64,000 nt of DNA from Glaciecola sp947496235 (GTDB lineage: Bacteria; Pseudomonadota; Gammaproteobacteria; Enterobacterales; Alteromonadaceae), in NCBI RefSeq assembly GCF_050306235.1, contig NZ_JBLWFH010000012.1:37518-101517 (forward strand), read 5' to 3'. The notes beneath the pieces were generated by a model. It had not been told where the DNA came from and ran no database searches. It was given only the letters and a program-made list of their open reading frames with translations. Below, piece after piece: positions 54,615 through 63,119 of this stretch. The position numbers and the translations under genes are program-made. Each line of letters opens with the position of its first letter. Position 1 is the stretch's first letter.

Positions 54615-55907
54615 ATGCAACCATCACAAATAGTAGAAGAACAAAAGGTGAATTTATTACTGCCTATGGTATTGGCTGGTAGTATGTTTTTTATATTGGG
54701 CTGTGTAACTTGGTTAAATGGCTCGATTACGCCCCATTTGCAGCAAATGTTAGATCTAACTCCGTTGACTGCTGGGTTAATAATCTCATCTTTTTATATT
54801 TCAGTAACGGTTGCAGGTATTCCATCAGCTTATTTGATTCGAAAAATTGGCTATAAAAACGGTATGGCGGGTGGCTGCACTGTCATGGCGCTTGCTGCAC
54901 TCTTGTATATTCCTGCAGCAAAAATGCAAAGGATTGAAATATTTTTAATTGCACAGTTTGTCATGGGAATAGGTCAGACCATTTTGCAAACGGCAGTCAA
55001 CCCTTATGTCGTCAAAATGGGATCTGAAGATTCTGCCGCTGTGCGTGTTTGCATCATGGGGCTATTAAACAAGTTTGCCGGCGTTGTAATTCCTTTGGTT
55101 TTCGCTAGCGTAGTGGTCAGTGGATTAGTGGGAGAGGCTGAAGTCTTATCTCAAGCGCAGAAAGATGCTATGGCTGACAGTTTAATCATTCCTTACATGA
55201 TGATGGCTGGACTCATTTTTCTGTTTGCATTATTTGCGCGTTTTTCTTCCTTGCCAGACTTGGTGTTTGAAGACGATGCAGGTGAGCAAGGTGAATTGAA
55301 AGAAGTATTAAAATACCCACAGTTGGTGTTGGGGGTTTTAGCAATCGGTCTTTATGTAGCAGTTGAGGTTATTGCTGCTGATACTATAGGTTCATATGCC
55401 TTGTACTTGGGCATTGCTAACTATTCTATGATGACCTCTTATACCATGGGATGTATGTTAATTGGCTACGCTATCGGCATAGGGCTCATTCCTCGTTACA
55501 TGAGTCAACAGTCAGCCCTGGTAATGTCTGCTGTGTCTGGTGTCGTTGTTGTATTGGCTGTAGTGTTTGGGAATAACGAGTCTTTTGTTATTTCTAATTT
55601 ATTGCTACAGCCGTTTGGCGGTCCATTACTACCCGATCCTCTGTTATGTATTGCGTTTTTAGGCTTTGCTAATGCAATGGTTTGGCCGGCAGTTTGGCCT
55701 TTAGCTTTATCTGGTTTAGGTCGTTTAACCAGCTTGGGATCTGGCTTGTTAATAATGGGTATTGCTGGCGGAGCTTTAGGTCCGGTTCTACTAAATTTAG
55801 CAAATATGGCAGGTTTAGGCGCTCAAGGTGCCTATATGGTCATGATTCCATGTTACTTGTATATTCTTTTCTATGCGCTGAAGGGGCATAAACTGCGTCA
55901 GTGGTAA
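54615..55907 (+). CDS. nagP: N-acetylglucosamine MFS transporter NagP
   Basis: 430 residues, 12 membrane segments, of the FucP branch of the major facilitator superfamily. MFFILGCVTWLNGSITPHLQ, FMGIGQTILQTAVNPYVVKM and GLLNKFAGVVIPLVF are the branch-specific stretches. FucP-like proteins are sugar/proton symporters. Placement after nagX with a NagR-type operator directly upstream identifies it as the GlcNAc permease NagP. A strong hairpin follows 4 bp after the stop. Confidence 0.92.
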   Translation: MQPSQIVEEQKVNLLLPMVLAGSMFFILGCVTWLNGSITPHLQQMLDLTPLTAGLIISSFYISVTVAGIPSAYLIRKIGYKNGMAGGCTVMALAALLYIPAAKMQRIEIFLIAQFVMGIGQTILQTAVNPYVVKMGSEDSAAVRVCIMGLLNKFAGVVIPLVFASVVVSGLVGEAEVLSQAQKDAMADSLIIPYMMMAGLIFLFALFARFSSLPDLVFEDDAGEQGELKEVLKYPQLVLGVLAIGLYVAVEVIAADTIGSYALYLGIANYSMMTSYTMGCMLIGYAIGIGLIPRYMSQQSALVMSAVSGVVVVLAVVFGNNESFVISNLLLQPFGGPLLPDPLLCIAFLGFANAMVWPAVWPLALSGLGRLTSLGSGLLIMGIAGGALGPVLLNLANMAGLGAQGAYMVMIPCYLYILFYALKGHKLRQW

Positions 55908-55911
55908 TCTT

Positions 55912-55942
55912 CAGTGGCAATCCAGTTTCGCTGGATTGCCAC
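55912..55942 (+). terminator. Terminator after nagP
   Basis: AGTGGCAATCCAG and CTGGATTGCCACT form a 13-bp perfect stem with loop TTTCG, followed by TCTTTAA. It begins 4 bp after the nagP stop. Confidence 0.85.
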
Positions 55943-55970
55943 TTCTTTAATGAACAAAGATAAACACGGT

Positions 55971-56180
55971 CTAGACCAATAGGTTATTATGGGGTTGGAA
56001 ATTTAACCCACAGCGACGGATGAAATCTGTCACATTATGGATTTCTGCTTGATATGCAGCCTTATTAATCGGCTTAAGTTGTTGCGCCTCTGGAAATACA
56101 CCATGACCTGCCAATAAACATGCCCAAGATTTTGGCTGGTAACTGCCGGTGAGCTTGTTTTTATTTGGTAATGGAATAGG
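55971..56180 (-). pseudogene. C-terminal remnant, probably of a flavin-dependent tryptophan halogenase-like protein
   Basis: On the minus strand a 69-codon frame without a start runs from just beyond the next gene's stop to TAG at 55973-55971. It contains SYQPKSWACLLAGHGVFPEA and ends FIRRCGLNFQPHNNLLV. The pattern F/Y-x-P-x-SW-x-x-LLAG-x-GVFP followed by a terminal helix resembles the last 60 residues of tryptophan halogenase-family proteins, which are often found in sugar-utilisation clusters with TonB receptors. The rest of the gene is absent. The family call is from memory and moderate. Confidence 0.5.
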
Positions 56181-56729
56181 TTAATTTTTCTTTGCAGCTA
56201 ACATTTCCGCCAACATAGCTTCAATCCGCTTGACACTATCTTTTAGTTCAGCCAAATCTGAAGTTCCATCCTCAACAGATGCTTCTGAATATTGCTTTGC
56301 TTTTGGTGAAATTGTCATATTGTCTTTTTGCTGTAGGATAGCTTCTCGAAACTCAGCAGCTCCATTAATTCCCGTTAGACTTACAAGAGCTCCTGGTCCA
56401 GATTGACCCGCAGTTTCAAAACTTAGCGCATAAAGATCGAAGATTCGCATAATGGGTCCTTGACTCATTGCAACATCGGTTATTTTTTCTAATGGGATAG
56501 ATTTTTCTACTTTGAAGAATATCCCACGTTTAACCACCAACTTCCTTTCAAGAAGGGTGGCAGACATTGCTTTCAAAGAGCGAGAACAAAAAAACAAAAC
56601 CAATGGAATTGAAATAATAAGCAAAGGAATACCGAAAAGCGTTATGGAAGATATGATTATCCAATTGATTAACCAATAAGTTTTGACCTTTGGATTAAAG
56701 CTTGCTTGTTGAAGAATTCGTTCAGACAT
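56181..56729 (-). CDS. PH-domain (YdbS/bPH2-like) membrane protein
   Basis: 182 residues. Two adjacent membrane segments (about 18-48) are followed by a bacterial PH-like domain with MSATLLERKLVVKRGIFFKV and KSIPLEKITDVAMSQGPIMR, then a charged C-terminal tail ending in a helix of KRIEAMLAEMLAAKKN. The ...GIFFKVEKSIPLEKITDV pattern is characteristic of the family. Function unknown; it seems monocistronic. Confidence 0.82.
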   Translation of the reverse strand: MSERILQQASFNPKVKTYWLINWIIISSITLFGIPLLIISIPLVLFFCSRSLKAMSATLLERKLVVKRGIFFKVEKSIPLEKITDVAMSQGPIMRIFDLYALSFETAGQSGPGALVSLTGINGAAEFREAILQQKDNMTISPKAKQYSEASVEDGTSDLAELKDSVKRIEAMLAEMLAAKKN

Positions 56730-56896
56730 AATATTAACTCCCTTTACTTTATTCGCCGGTATTCATACCATGATTTTAAAGCATAGCTCAACTTTTTATA
56801 TATTTAAGGCTTTTTACTACGGATGCTGGGGAAAAAAATGATCGTTAAATTTTTGCGTGCCTATAAACTAACTACAATCAAAATACGGACAACATA

Positions 56897-57709
56897 ATGA
56901 AAGTATTAGCATTTTTAATGCTGCAAACAGTATTATTTCCACAGCAAGAGGATATTTCTCTGGAAGTGATTAAAGGCGAGACTCCACAACCTTGGGCCTT
57001 TATCGCGCCTCATGAAAATGAAAATATTGCAAACCAGTATGTTGCTGAAAAAATCAAGAAACACGGCGGGACATTTGTCATTCTGCAGCAATTTGGAAAT
57101 CGTTTAATCCAATTAGAAGTAGAAGGTAATAAGGTGATGGTTGATCCCAACCGTATTTTTACCGCAAAAGGCAGAAGTGATACTTTGCAGAAACTCAATG
57201 CTGAGTTGATGTCTAATCCCAGCGTTTATGAAGCAGCCATTAACAAAACTGAAAGTTTAGCTGACTTTATATTCAATACCATGGGGACACAGGCGGCAGA
57301 TATTTGGATAGCCATACACAACAATACTAATGGTTATGATAATGATGGCAAAAATGGACGAGGGACGATTTCAATTAAACGATATCAGAAAAAACTAGAC
57401 GCTGGCGTCAATTACTTAATAAAAGTACATGACGCTGATATAGATGAAGATGACTTGTTCTTTCTAACCGATCCAAAAGATTTTGTTCATACTTCAAAAG
57501 CTAAGTGGAACGTGGTTCTTCAAAATCCAAAAGTAGCTACAGATCCAAGCGAAGATGATGGTTCATTATCTGTATTGGCGGAAATGCAAGGCAAGCGCTA
57601 CATCAACATTGAGGCTGAACGCAGTGACGATGGCTTTGGTGAAGATCATTTAGAACAACAAAAAGCCATGGTCGATTTGATATTTTCAATATTGACTACT
57701 GAAGAATAG
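56897..57709 (+). CDS. Putative exported hydrolase-like protein, 270 residues
   Basis: A short N-terminal hydrophobic stretch (MKVLAFLMLQTVLF) suggests export or membrane anchoring. I recognise no named family with certainty. AFIAPHENENIANQYVAEKI and VMVDPNRIFTAKGR, followed by WIAIHNNTNGYDNDGKNGRG, resemble the His/Glu/Asn signatures of zinc carboxypeptidase or desuccinylase-like enzymes that process small peptides. The next gene, convergent across a shared terminator, encodes a murein amidase, so a cell-wall peptide role is conceivable but inferred. Confidence 0.65.
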   Translation: MKVLAFLMLQTVLFPQQEDISLEVIKGETPQPWAFIAPHENENIANQYVAEKIKKHGGTFVILQQFGNRLIQLEVEGNKVMVDPNRIFTAKGRSDTLQKLNAELMSNPSVYEAAINKTESLADFIFNTMGTQAADIWIAIHNNTNGYDNDGKNGRGTISIKRYQKKLDAGVNYLIKVHDADIDEDDLFFLTDPKDFVHTSKAKWNVVLQNPKVATDPSEDDGSLSVLAEMQGKRYINIEAERSDDGFGEDHLEQQKAMVDLIFSILTTEE

Positions 57710-57728
57710 GCTGAAAAAGCCTATTTTT
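57705..57728. terminator. Bidirectional terminator containing both stop codons
   Basis: AATAGGCT and AGCCTATT form an 8-bp stem with loop GAAAA, followed by a T-run on the plus strand. The TAG of the plus-strand gene and the TAG of the minus-strand gene both lie within the stem. Confidence 0.85.
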
Positions 57729-58389
57729 CTGGATTTGGAATAGGCTTTAGTTTTAATCCAGCTAATCCATTTCTTATCTGCCGCATATTACCATCACCCA
57801 CATCAGTTTTATGAGTGAGATAGTTGGGATCGGTCTCTTTCCATAATTCATGACCAATAAACTGTTGGTATTCATGATGGCCAATCACATAGTCAATATC
57901 ATGTTTAGCAGCAAGGTATTGTATCAATTGAATGTTCGCGTCTATTTGCTCTTTAGTTAGAGGCAAGGCGTTACCATCAGCTATATTTTCAATGCCGATA
58001 GCTGTGTAGTTTAGGCCAATAACATGTCTAGCGAAGGTGTCTGTCGGCATCAACTGATATATAGTTCCATCTCGGTCCACTAAAAAATGGGCTGATACAT
58101 TAAGTGCACTGGCGCCGCTTATGCCCTTGCGAAAAGAGGCAAGTTGGGTTGGATTAAATACATCAAACGTTTTATCTAAAGTAGGTACTACCGTCCAGTG
58201 AACCACTACCATTTTAGGATCAATTTTAGCGTCGTTTTGAATAATCCCGTGGCGTTCTTTTAGATATTGAACCGATAATGCTTCTCGCTCGTCGTCAAAG
58301 CTAATGGGTTTTTGGATGATGTTGATGTTTTGTTTGCTAGTGCAACCAACGAGAGCAATTAACATGACTAAAGTGGCAATAATTCGCAT
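57721..58389 (-). CDS. N-acetylmuramoyl-L-alanine amidase lipoprotein (Amidase_2)
   Basis: 222 residues from the ATG at 58389; an upstream TTG would only add eight residues. A lipoprotein signal ends in LIALVGC. The Amidase_2 domain has MVVVHWTVVPTLD with the first zinc His, SAHFLVDRDGTIYQLMP, and GHHEYQQF with the later His. It cleaves the bond between muramic acid and the stem peptide, or anhydro-muropeptides, in the periplasm. Unusually WT replaces the common ..HYT motif, but the His is kept. Confidence 0.85.
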   Translation of the reverse strand: MRIIATLVMLIALVGCTSKQNINIIQKPISFDDEREALSVQYLKERHGIIQNDAKIDPKMVVVHWTVVPTLDKTFDVFNPTQLASFRKGISGASALNVSAHFLVDRDGTIYQLMPTDTFARHVIGLNYTAIGIENIADGNALPLTKEQIDANIQLIQYLAAKHDIDYVIGHHEYQQFIGHELWKETDPNYLTHKTDVGDGNMRQIRNGLAGLKLKPIPNPEK

Positions 58390-58737
58390 TATTTGTTCCG
58401 ATAACCTATACAAAATTAATAAGTTAGCCTAACACAGATTGAAGTAGTTGTGTGACCTTCACCCTATGTAAACTTTATGGTGATTGTTCTGTGTCATTAG
58501 GGTTAACCAAAGAAATCTTCATAGGCATTCTGTTTAAGAATACGGCCATCATCAACTACCTATTTTAATTAAAAGTATTAACATGAGATTTGTTTCTTAA
58601 ATCGCCAAAATTGATATGTAAATTAATCAACGTTTAAGAAGCAACATATTCAGGAAAAACAAACCAATTAATGAAATTTTGCGTACTCTAAACAGGTCAA
58701 ATTTATTGAAATAATAACGATATAACACGGAGACTAG
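58390..58737. other. Intergenic region upstream of the Old Yellow Enzyme gene
   Basis: No gene. On the minus strand 58559-58503 reads VVDDGRILKQNAYEDFFG and a stop, a protein-like tail that may be the end of a lost gene or chance. The remainder is AT-rich and holds the promoter of the next gene. Confidence 0.5.
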
Positions 58738-59832
58738 ATGTCTGATTCACCTCTTTTTTCAAAAATAACATGGGCTGGAAATGAGCTCTCAAATCGTATG
58801 GTACTTGCTCCGTTAACACGAGGGCGAGCAGGATCCGATCGCATACCTACCGATATAATGGGGGACTATTACGAACAGCGAGCTTCAGGTGGACTTCTCA
58901 TTTCTGAGGGCACGGGAATTTCCCCAGAAGGTAATGGTTGGGTGGATGCGCCGGGAATTTACACCAAAGAAATGGTGGAAGGCTGGCGCAAAATCACAGA
59001 TCGCGTGCATAATGCAGGAAGTAAAATAGTTCTTCAGCTTTGGCATACCGGCAGAGCCTCCCATAGCGATTTTCATAACGGCGAACTATCACTGGCACCT
59101 TCTGCAGTTGGTATTAGTGATGGAAGCAGCAGCCACACACCTAATGGTAAAAAGCCTTTTGAAACGCCTAGAGCAATGACGATAGAAGATATCAAAAGCA
59201 CCATTGAGGATTACCGCACAGCAGCGGCTAATGCGAAAGACGCTGGATTTGATGGCGTTGAAGTGCATGCTGCAAATGGTTATCTAATCAATCAGTTTCT
59301 GGATAGTAGAAGTAATCAACGCGATGATGAATATGGCGGTAGTATCGAAAATCGTTATCGTTTTCTAGCCGAAGTCATTCAGGCAATCCGAACTGTTTGG
59401 CCCGCTGAAAATATCGGCGTCAGGTTATCGCCGAATGGGGTTTTCAACGACATGGGCGCTGATGATTACAAAGAAACCTTTATTTATGTAGCAACCAAAC
59501 TAAATGAATTAAACATTGGGTATTTGCATGTTATGGATGGTTTAGCTTTTGGTTTCCACGAACGCGGCGAACCCATGACGTTAAAAGATTTTCGTCACGT
59601 TTTTAAGAACCTTCTAATGGGTAATTGTGGTTACGATAAAGAGACCGCAGAAAAACGTATTAGCGACGGAGATGCCGACCTTATTGCTTTTGGTCGCCCC
59701 TGGATAACTAATCCAGATCTTCCTGTTAGATTTAAGAACGACTATCCATTAACAGACTTTGATGACGCTAGTTATTGGTATAGCAAGGGACCAGAAGGTT
59801 ATTCTGATTACCCTAAGTATGAAGAAAGTTAA
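58738..59832 (+). CDS. Old Yellow Enzyme family alkene reductase (NemA-like)
   Basis: 364 residues, usual length. NRMVLAPLTRGRAG at the N-terminus, LQLWHTGRASH, the substrate-binding pair in GFDGVEVHAANGYLINQFLD, SRSNQRDDEYGGSIENRYRF and LIAFGRPWITNPDL are the diagnostic FMN-barrel motifs. It reduces activated alkenes such as enones or nitro compounds using NAD(P)H. The start follows GGAG by 6 bases. It is probably monocistronic. Confidence 0.94.
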   Translation: MSDSPLFSKITWAGNELSNRMVLAPLTRGRAGSDRIPTDIMGDYYEQRASGGLLISEGTGISPEGNGWVDAPGIYTKEMVEGWRKITDRVHNAGSKIVLQLWHTGRASHSDFHNGELSLAPSAVGISDGSSSHTPNGKKPFETPRAMTIEDIKSTIEDYRTAAANAKDAGFDGVEVHAANGYLINQFLDSRSNQRDDEYGGSIENRYRFLAEVIQAIRTVWPAENIGVRLSPNGVFNDMGADDYKETFIYVATKLNELNIGYLHVMDGLAFGFHERGEPMTLKDFRHVFKNLLMGNCGYDKETAEKRISDGDADLIAFGRPWITNPDLPVRFKNDYPLTDFDDASYWYSKGPEGYSDYPKYEES

Positions 59833-59860
59833 TTAACTTTTTGCACTGGATGAAAACTAA

Positions 59861-59886
59861 ATGGAGCTGAAGAAATTCAGCTCCAT
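59861..59886. terminator. Hairpin between convergent alkene reductase and DUF819 genes
   Basis: ATGGAGCTGAA and TTCAGCTCCAT form an 11-bp perfect stem with a GAAA loop, 28 bp after one stop and 6 bp from the other. The GAAA tetraloop makes it very stable. Confidence 0.8.
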
Positions 59887-59892
59887 GCATTT

Positions 59893-61056
59893 CTAATTTG
59901 CTATTACAGATAGCACTTTACCGACCAAAAGTCCGCCTCCCGTACCCACCACATAACCAAGTAATGCCATTAAAACACCCACCGGAATAAGGGCTCTGGA
60001 GTAAGCAGCAGCTAAAATTGGCGCCGAAGCTACACCACCAATATTGGCCAGTGAAGCCACACCACAAGTGAATAGATCGAATTTGAAAAGCTTGGCAAAT
60101 ATCAGCATCAAAATACCGTGAACTGCCAAGATTAATAACCCGGTAATGATATACACTGGAGCGGCGATTAATTCGGCAAAATCCGCTCTGGATGCGATTA
60201 AACCTACAATTAAATACAACATAAGGTTGGACAACTCAGTCGATCCAAATAATCTACTCATAGGGGTTAATGCCGCTAATACACCGATAACAGTGACAAT
60301 CAATACAGTCCATGCAGTGGTGGTAAAAAAGGCGCTAGTTGGAAGAATTGAAGCAAGTGATTGACAGCCGATGGATACTAACAAGGAGATAGCAAGTAAG
60401 AATAATAACCCCGTACTTGCATCGCCTTTTATTTCTGCAGCATTTTGTTCCAACTTTGCACCAACACGTTCTAACAAGGAACTGTCAGCACCACTCCAAT
60501 TATTAAATCTTTTTGCAAAGGGAACTAAGGCTAACAACAACATAACCCAAAGGGCATAATCGATGGAATCAATTAGCATGGTATAACCCATACTGGAATC
60601 CGGCACGTTTAGGGCCACTTGAATTGCTGCCATATTTCCAGTGCCACCCATCCAACTCCCGCACAAAGCGGCCAGTGTTTTCCATGCATCTGGCAATAAC
60701 CAAGTTTGCATTACGGCAAATGCAATCACGAAGGCTATACCAATACTTATGGATGCAGCGAAAAATGCCATGATTAAGCGAGTACCTAGTAATTTTATTT
60801 GTCGCAGATCAGCTTTTAACAGCATTAAAAAGATCATAGCAGGCAATATGTTATTGCGGGTCGTTTTATAAGCCGCATTTATCTCTTCTGTTCGCTCCCA
60901 TATGCCAAAAGTTGAGCAAAGCATCACAATAAAATACAAAGCAACTATTGCCGGTAAATAAGTAAAAATTTTCCATCGGCTGCTTGTCTCTAGCAATTTT
61001 AAACTGCCTGCAATGCAGAGAATAACGGTTAGGTAGGGGATAGCACTGGTGATCAT
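59893..61056 (-). CDS. DUF819 family membrane protein (YjcL-like)
   Basis: 387 residues with about ten to eleven membrane segments. LCGSWMGGTGNMAAIQVALN, LYLIVGLIASRADFAEL and CGVASLANIGGVASAPILAA are conserved DUF819 stretches; the paired glycine-rich loops suggest a transporter-like inverted repeat. Substrate unknown. The start at 61056 gives MITSAIPYLTVILCIAGSLK, a first membrane helix. Confidence 0.85.
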   Translation of the reverse strand: MITSAIPYLTVILCIAGSLKLLETSSRWKIFTYLPAIVALYFIVMLCSTFGIWERTEEINAAYKTTRNNILPAMIFLMLLKADLRQIKLLGTRLIMAFFAASISIGIAFVIAFAVMQTWLLPDAWKTLAALCGSWMGGTGNMAAIQVALNVPDSSMGYTMLIDSIDYALWVMLLLALVPFAKRFNNWSGADSSLLERVGAKLEQNAAEIKGDASTGLLFLLAISLLVSIGCQSLASILPTSAFFTTTAWTVLIVTVIGVLAALTPMSRLFGSTELSNLMLYLIVGLIASRADFAELIAAPVYIITGLLILAVHGILMLIFAKLFKFDLFTCGVASLANIGGVASAPILAAAYSRALIPVGVLMALLGYVVGTGGGLLVGKVLSVIAN

Positions 61057-61198
61057 AAAACAAATCCATTTTAACTTAGTGAATGACCTTATCAGTTCAG
61101 TTTTAAATGTAAATGCCTGATTTGCTACTTGCCAGCATATTGCAATCTGTTGTTATATAGTAAATCACAAGATACGAAGGTTTGCTCGGAGTTTAAAC

Positions 61199-62479
61199 AT
61201 GTTGAAAGCGTCAATTTTGATTGGTCTATTATTTCTTTATGGCGGTATTTTGAGCAATCTGCAAGCGCAAGAAATGCGTTTTAGTTATCCTCCGGAATGG
61301 TCTGAACAGTCTTCTGTGTGGATCGGCTGGCCGTTAAGAGTTGGTGAACCAGGATCTGAACTTGATAGTTTAGAACAAGGTCAGGCTTCTGTGCGTGCTC
61401 AGATGGTTAAACATCTGTCGACGGGGAGTAGGGTGAGCTTATTGGTGAGCTCAGAGGAGGCCAAAAATCAAGCCATAGACAGGCTTACAGCAGCACAGAT
61501 TGATTTGCATAAAGTCGATTTTTATATGTCGCCGGTGGAAGACGTTTTTGTACGAGACCTAGGTCCCAGATTTTTATCCAATGAAAAACAACTAAAAATC
61601 GCAGATATTCCCTGGAAGTGTTACGGCTATACTCGAGCGATTGCAGGCGATTATGTTGATGAGTGTCTTGCTAGAAAGGACAATGACAATAGTATGGCGC
61701 AACAAATGGGCCTTGAAATGATTAGTTCAAGCGCTTATGCCGAAGGCGGAGCATTAGAAGCTACCAGTACCTTATTAATGGGCTATCTGGATACTGCATT
61801 GTCACGTAATCCTAATATGACAAAAGCGCAAATTGAAGCCGATTATTTGAACATCTACGGTAAACAAAAGATGATCTGGCTTACGTCTTCTCCGGTGTCT
61901 GACCGACCAGGTTACAAAGCCGGAAACTTCTTTGGCTGGGGCGCTAACGGTCATGTTGACGAATATGCGCGTTTTGTGAATGAAAATACTGTGGTCATTG
62001 CGCAAATTGATGAGTCTGAATTGTCTCACGCATTAGCCAAAGACGACTTTGAAACGTTAAAAGAGAATTTAGCGGAGTTAAAATCGGCAACAGACATAAA
62101 TGGGAACCCGCTGAATATTATCGAAATGCCAGCCGCAGATCCTGCTATGTTTGGGTATCAAGCTCCACTCAATTTACCCTCCACACCTGAAGGGTGGACT
62201 GAACTATCTGGTCTAACACCTGATGATATAGTGACTTATGTACCTGCGGTTAGTTATATGAACTTTATTATTGCCAACGATAAAATTATTGTGCCTGAAT
62301 ATTGGGTCGAGGGCTTACCTGAAATAGTCAAACATGAAGATAAAAAGGCCGGTGAAATTCTGCAAAGTTTATTTCCTGATCGAGAAGTCGTTCGAATTAA
62401 TCCTTTACCGATCAATTGGTGGGGTGGTGGCATGCATTGTTCGACGCAACAGCAGCCGCTAGTTAAAGCCAATGAATAA
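61199..62479 (+). CDS. Exported agmatine deiminase/peptidyl-arginine deiminase-family protein
   Basis: 426 residues. A signal peptide (LIGLLFLYGGILSNLQAQ) is followed by the PAD_porph fold: FSYPPEWSEQSSVWIGWP, the Asp in VFVRDLGPRFL, GGALEATSTLL, the His in WGANGHVDEYARFV, and the catalytic Cys in GGGMHCSTQQQP near the C-terminus. Cytoplasmic AguA enzymes convert agmatine to N-carbamoylputrescine; this version is longer and exported, so its substrate could be external agmatine or peptide arginine. Its 3' end overlaps the convergent coiled-coil gene by 21 bp. Confidence 0.87.
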   Translation: MLKASILIGLLFLYGGILSNLQAQEMRFSYPPEWSEQSSVWIGWPLRVGEPGSELDSLEQGQASVRAQMVKHLSTGSRVSLLVSSEEAKNQAIDRLTAAQIDLHKVDFYMSPVEDVFVRDLGPRFLSNEKQLKIADIPWKCYGYTRAIAGDYVDECLARKDNDNSMAQQMGLEMISSSAYAEGGALEATSTLLMGYLDTALSRNPNMTKAQIEADYLNIYGKQKMIWLTSSPVSDRPGYKAGNFFGWGANGHVDEYARFVNENTVVIAQIDESELSHALAKDDFETLKENLAELKSATDINGNPLNIIEMPAADPAMFGYQAPLNLPSTPEGWTELSGLTPDDIVTYVPAVSYMNFIIANDKIIVPEYWVEGLPEIVKHEDKKAGEILQSLFPDREVVRINPLPINWWGGGMHCSTQQQPLVKANE

Positions 62480-63037
62480 AGATTTGTTTCTTAAATTAAA
62501 CGCTTCAAGTTGTTTCTTAAATTGCAGTATTTTATCCCCAGCATCTTTTCGTCTTTCACCTAGTGCTGAAATTTCGTTTTTCAGTATTTCTATCTTTTCA
62601 TTAAATACGGTTATTGAAGCTTCATATTCTTGAATTTTTTGAGTGTTTTCCTCAATTAGTTTATCGATTTCTTTGAGAAGTGCTTCATCAGTATCATCAG
62701 GCTTAGAACTATCATCGTTCATTCGTTCCCTTAAATGACTCCGCGCTATGCCGATTAAATCTAGCGTTTTTTGTTCTGTTGCTATTAAATCAAGCTTCGT
62801 TTGCTCTAAATTTTCAAATAATTCATTAATTAAAGATTTTAGTTCTAAAGCCTTAGAATCTAGTTCTAAATCCTCAGATTCTAGTTCTAAAAACTTAGAA
62901 TTTAGTTCTAAAAGCTTTAGAAGTTCATCGTTCATACTATAAAAAGCATCAGGACTATTTTCATTGGCGCTGATTGGTTGTATTAGAAGCAAAGTCAAAC
63001 CTAATAAAACAATGACCATTGAAGTAATTTTTTTCAT
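62459..63037 (-). CDS. Exported coiled-coil protein with heptad repeats
   Basis: 192 residues from the ATG at 63037 (a TTG lies six codons upstream). A signal peptide (ITSMVIVLLGLTLLLIQPIS) is followed by almost entirely helical, acidic sequence. Residues about 40-75 are four exact-length heptads of the type LELxSxx (LELNSKF, LELESED, LELDSKA, LELKSLI), encoded by a 21-bp tandem DNA repeat. Further long heptads follow (ENTQKIQEYEASITVFNEKI). It may form a periplasmic rod or dimeric coiled coil. No family is recognised. Confidence 0.75.
   Translation of the reverse strand: MKKITSMVIVLLGLTLLLIQPISANENSPDAFYSMNDELLKLLELNSKFLELESEDLELDSKALELKSLINELFENLEQTKLDLIATEQKTLDLIGIARSHLRERMNDDSSKPDDTDEALLKEIDKLIEENTQKIQEYEASITVFNEKIEILKNEISALGERRKDAGDKILQFKKQLEAFNLRNKSLFIGFN
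62840..62923. repeat. 21-bp tandem repeat, four units, inside the coiled-coil gene
   Basis: TAGTTCTAAA recurs at 62840, 62861, 62882 and 62903, exactly every 21 bp. Each unit encodes one heptad of the coiled coil on the minus strand. The middle of each unit has diverged (GCCTTAGAATC, TCCTCAGATTC, AACTTAGAATT). Confidence 0.85.
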
Positions 63038-63119
63038 TTGCTGCCACTTCTCCAAAAACTTTCTCTCATAATAAATTTGATGAGTTATTTATCACATTCT
63101 TAATTAATTCATTAACTAT

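Noticed and set aside
58503..58559. Minus-strand 18-codon frame VVDDGRILKQNAYEDFFG as a gene
   Set aside because: Too short, with a stop immediately upstream; recorded only as a possible remnant.
62840..62923. Tandem repeat as a CRISPR array
   Set aside because: Units abut at 21 bp without spacers and encode heptads.
62748..62942. Plus-strand frame rich in Ser/Phe over the tandem repeat
   Set aside because: It is the mirror of the heptad repeat of the coiled-coil gene, with no ribosome binding site.
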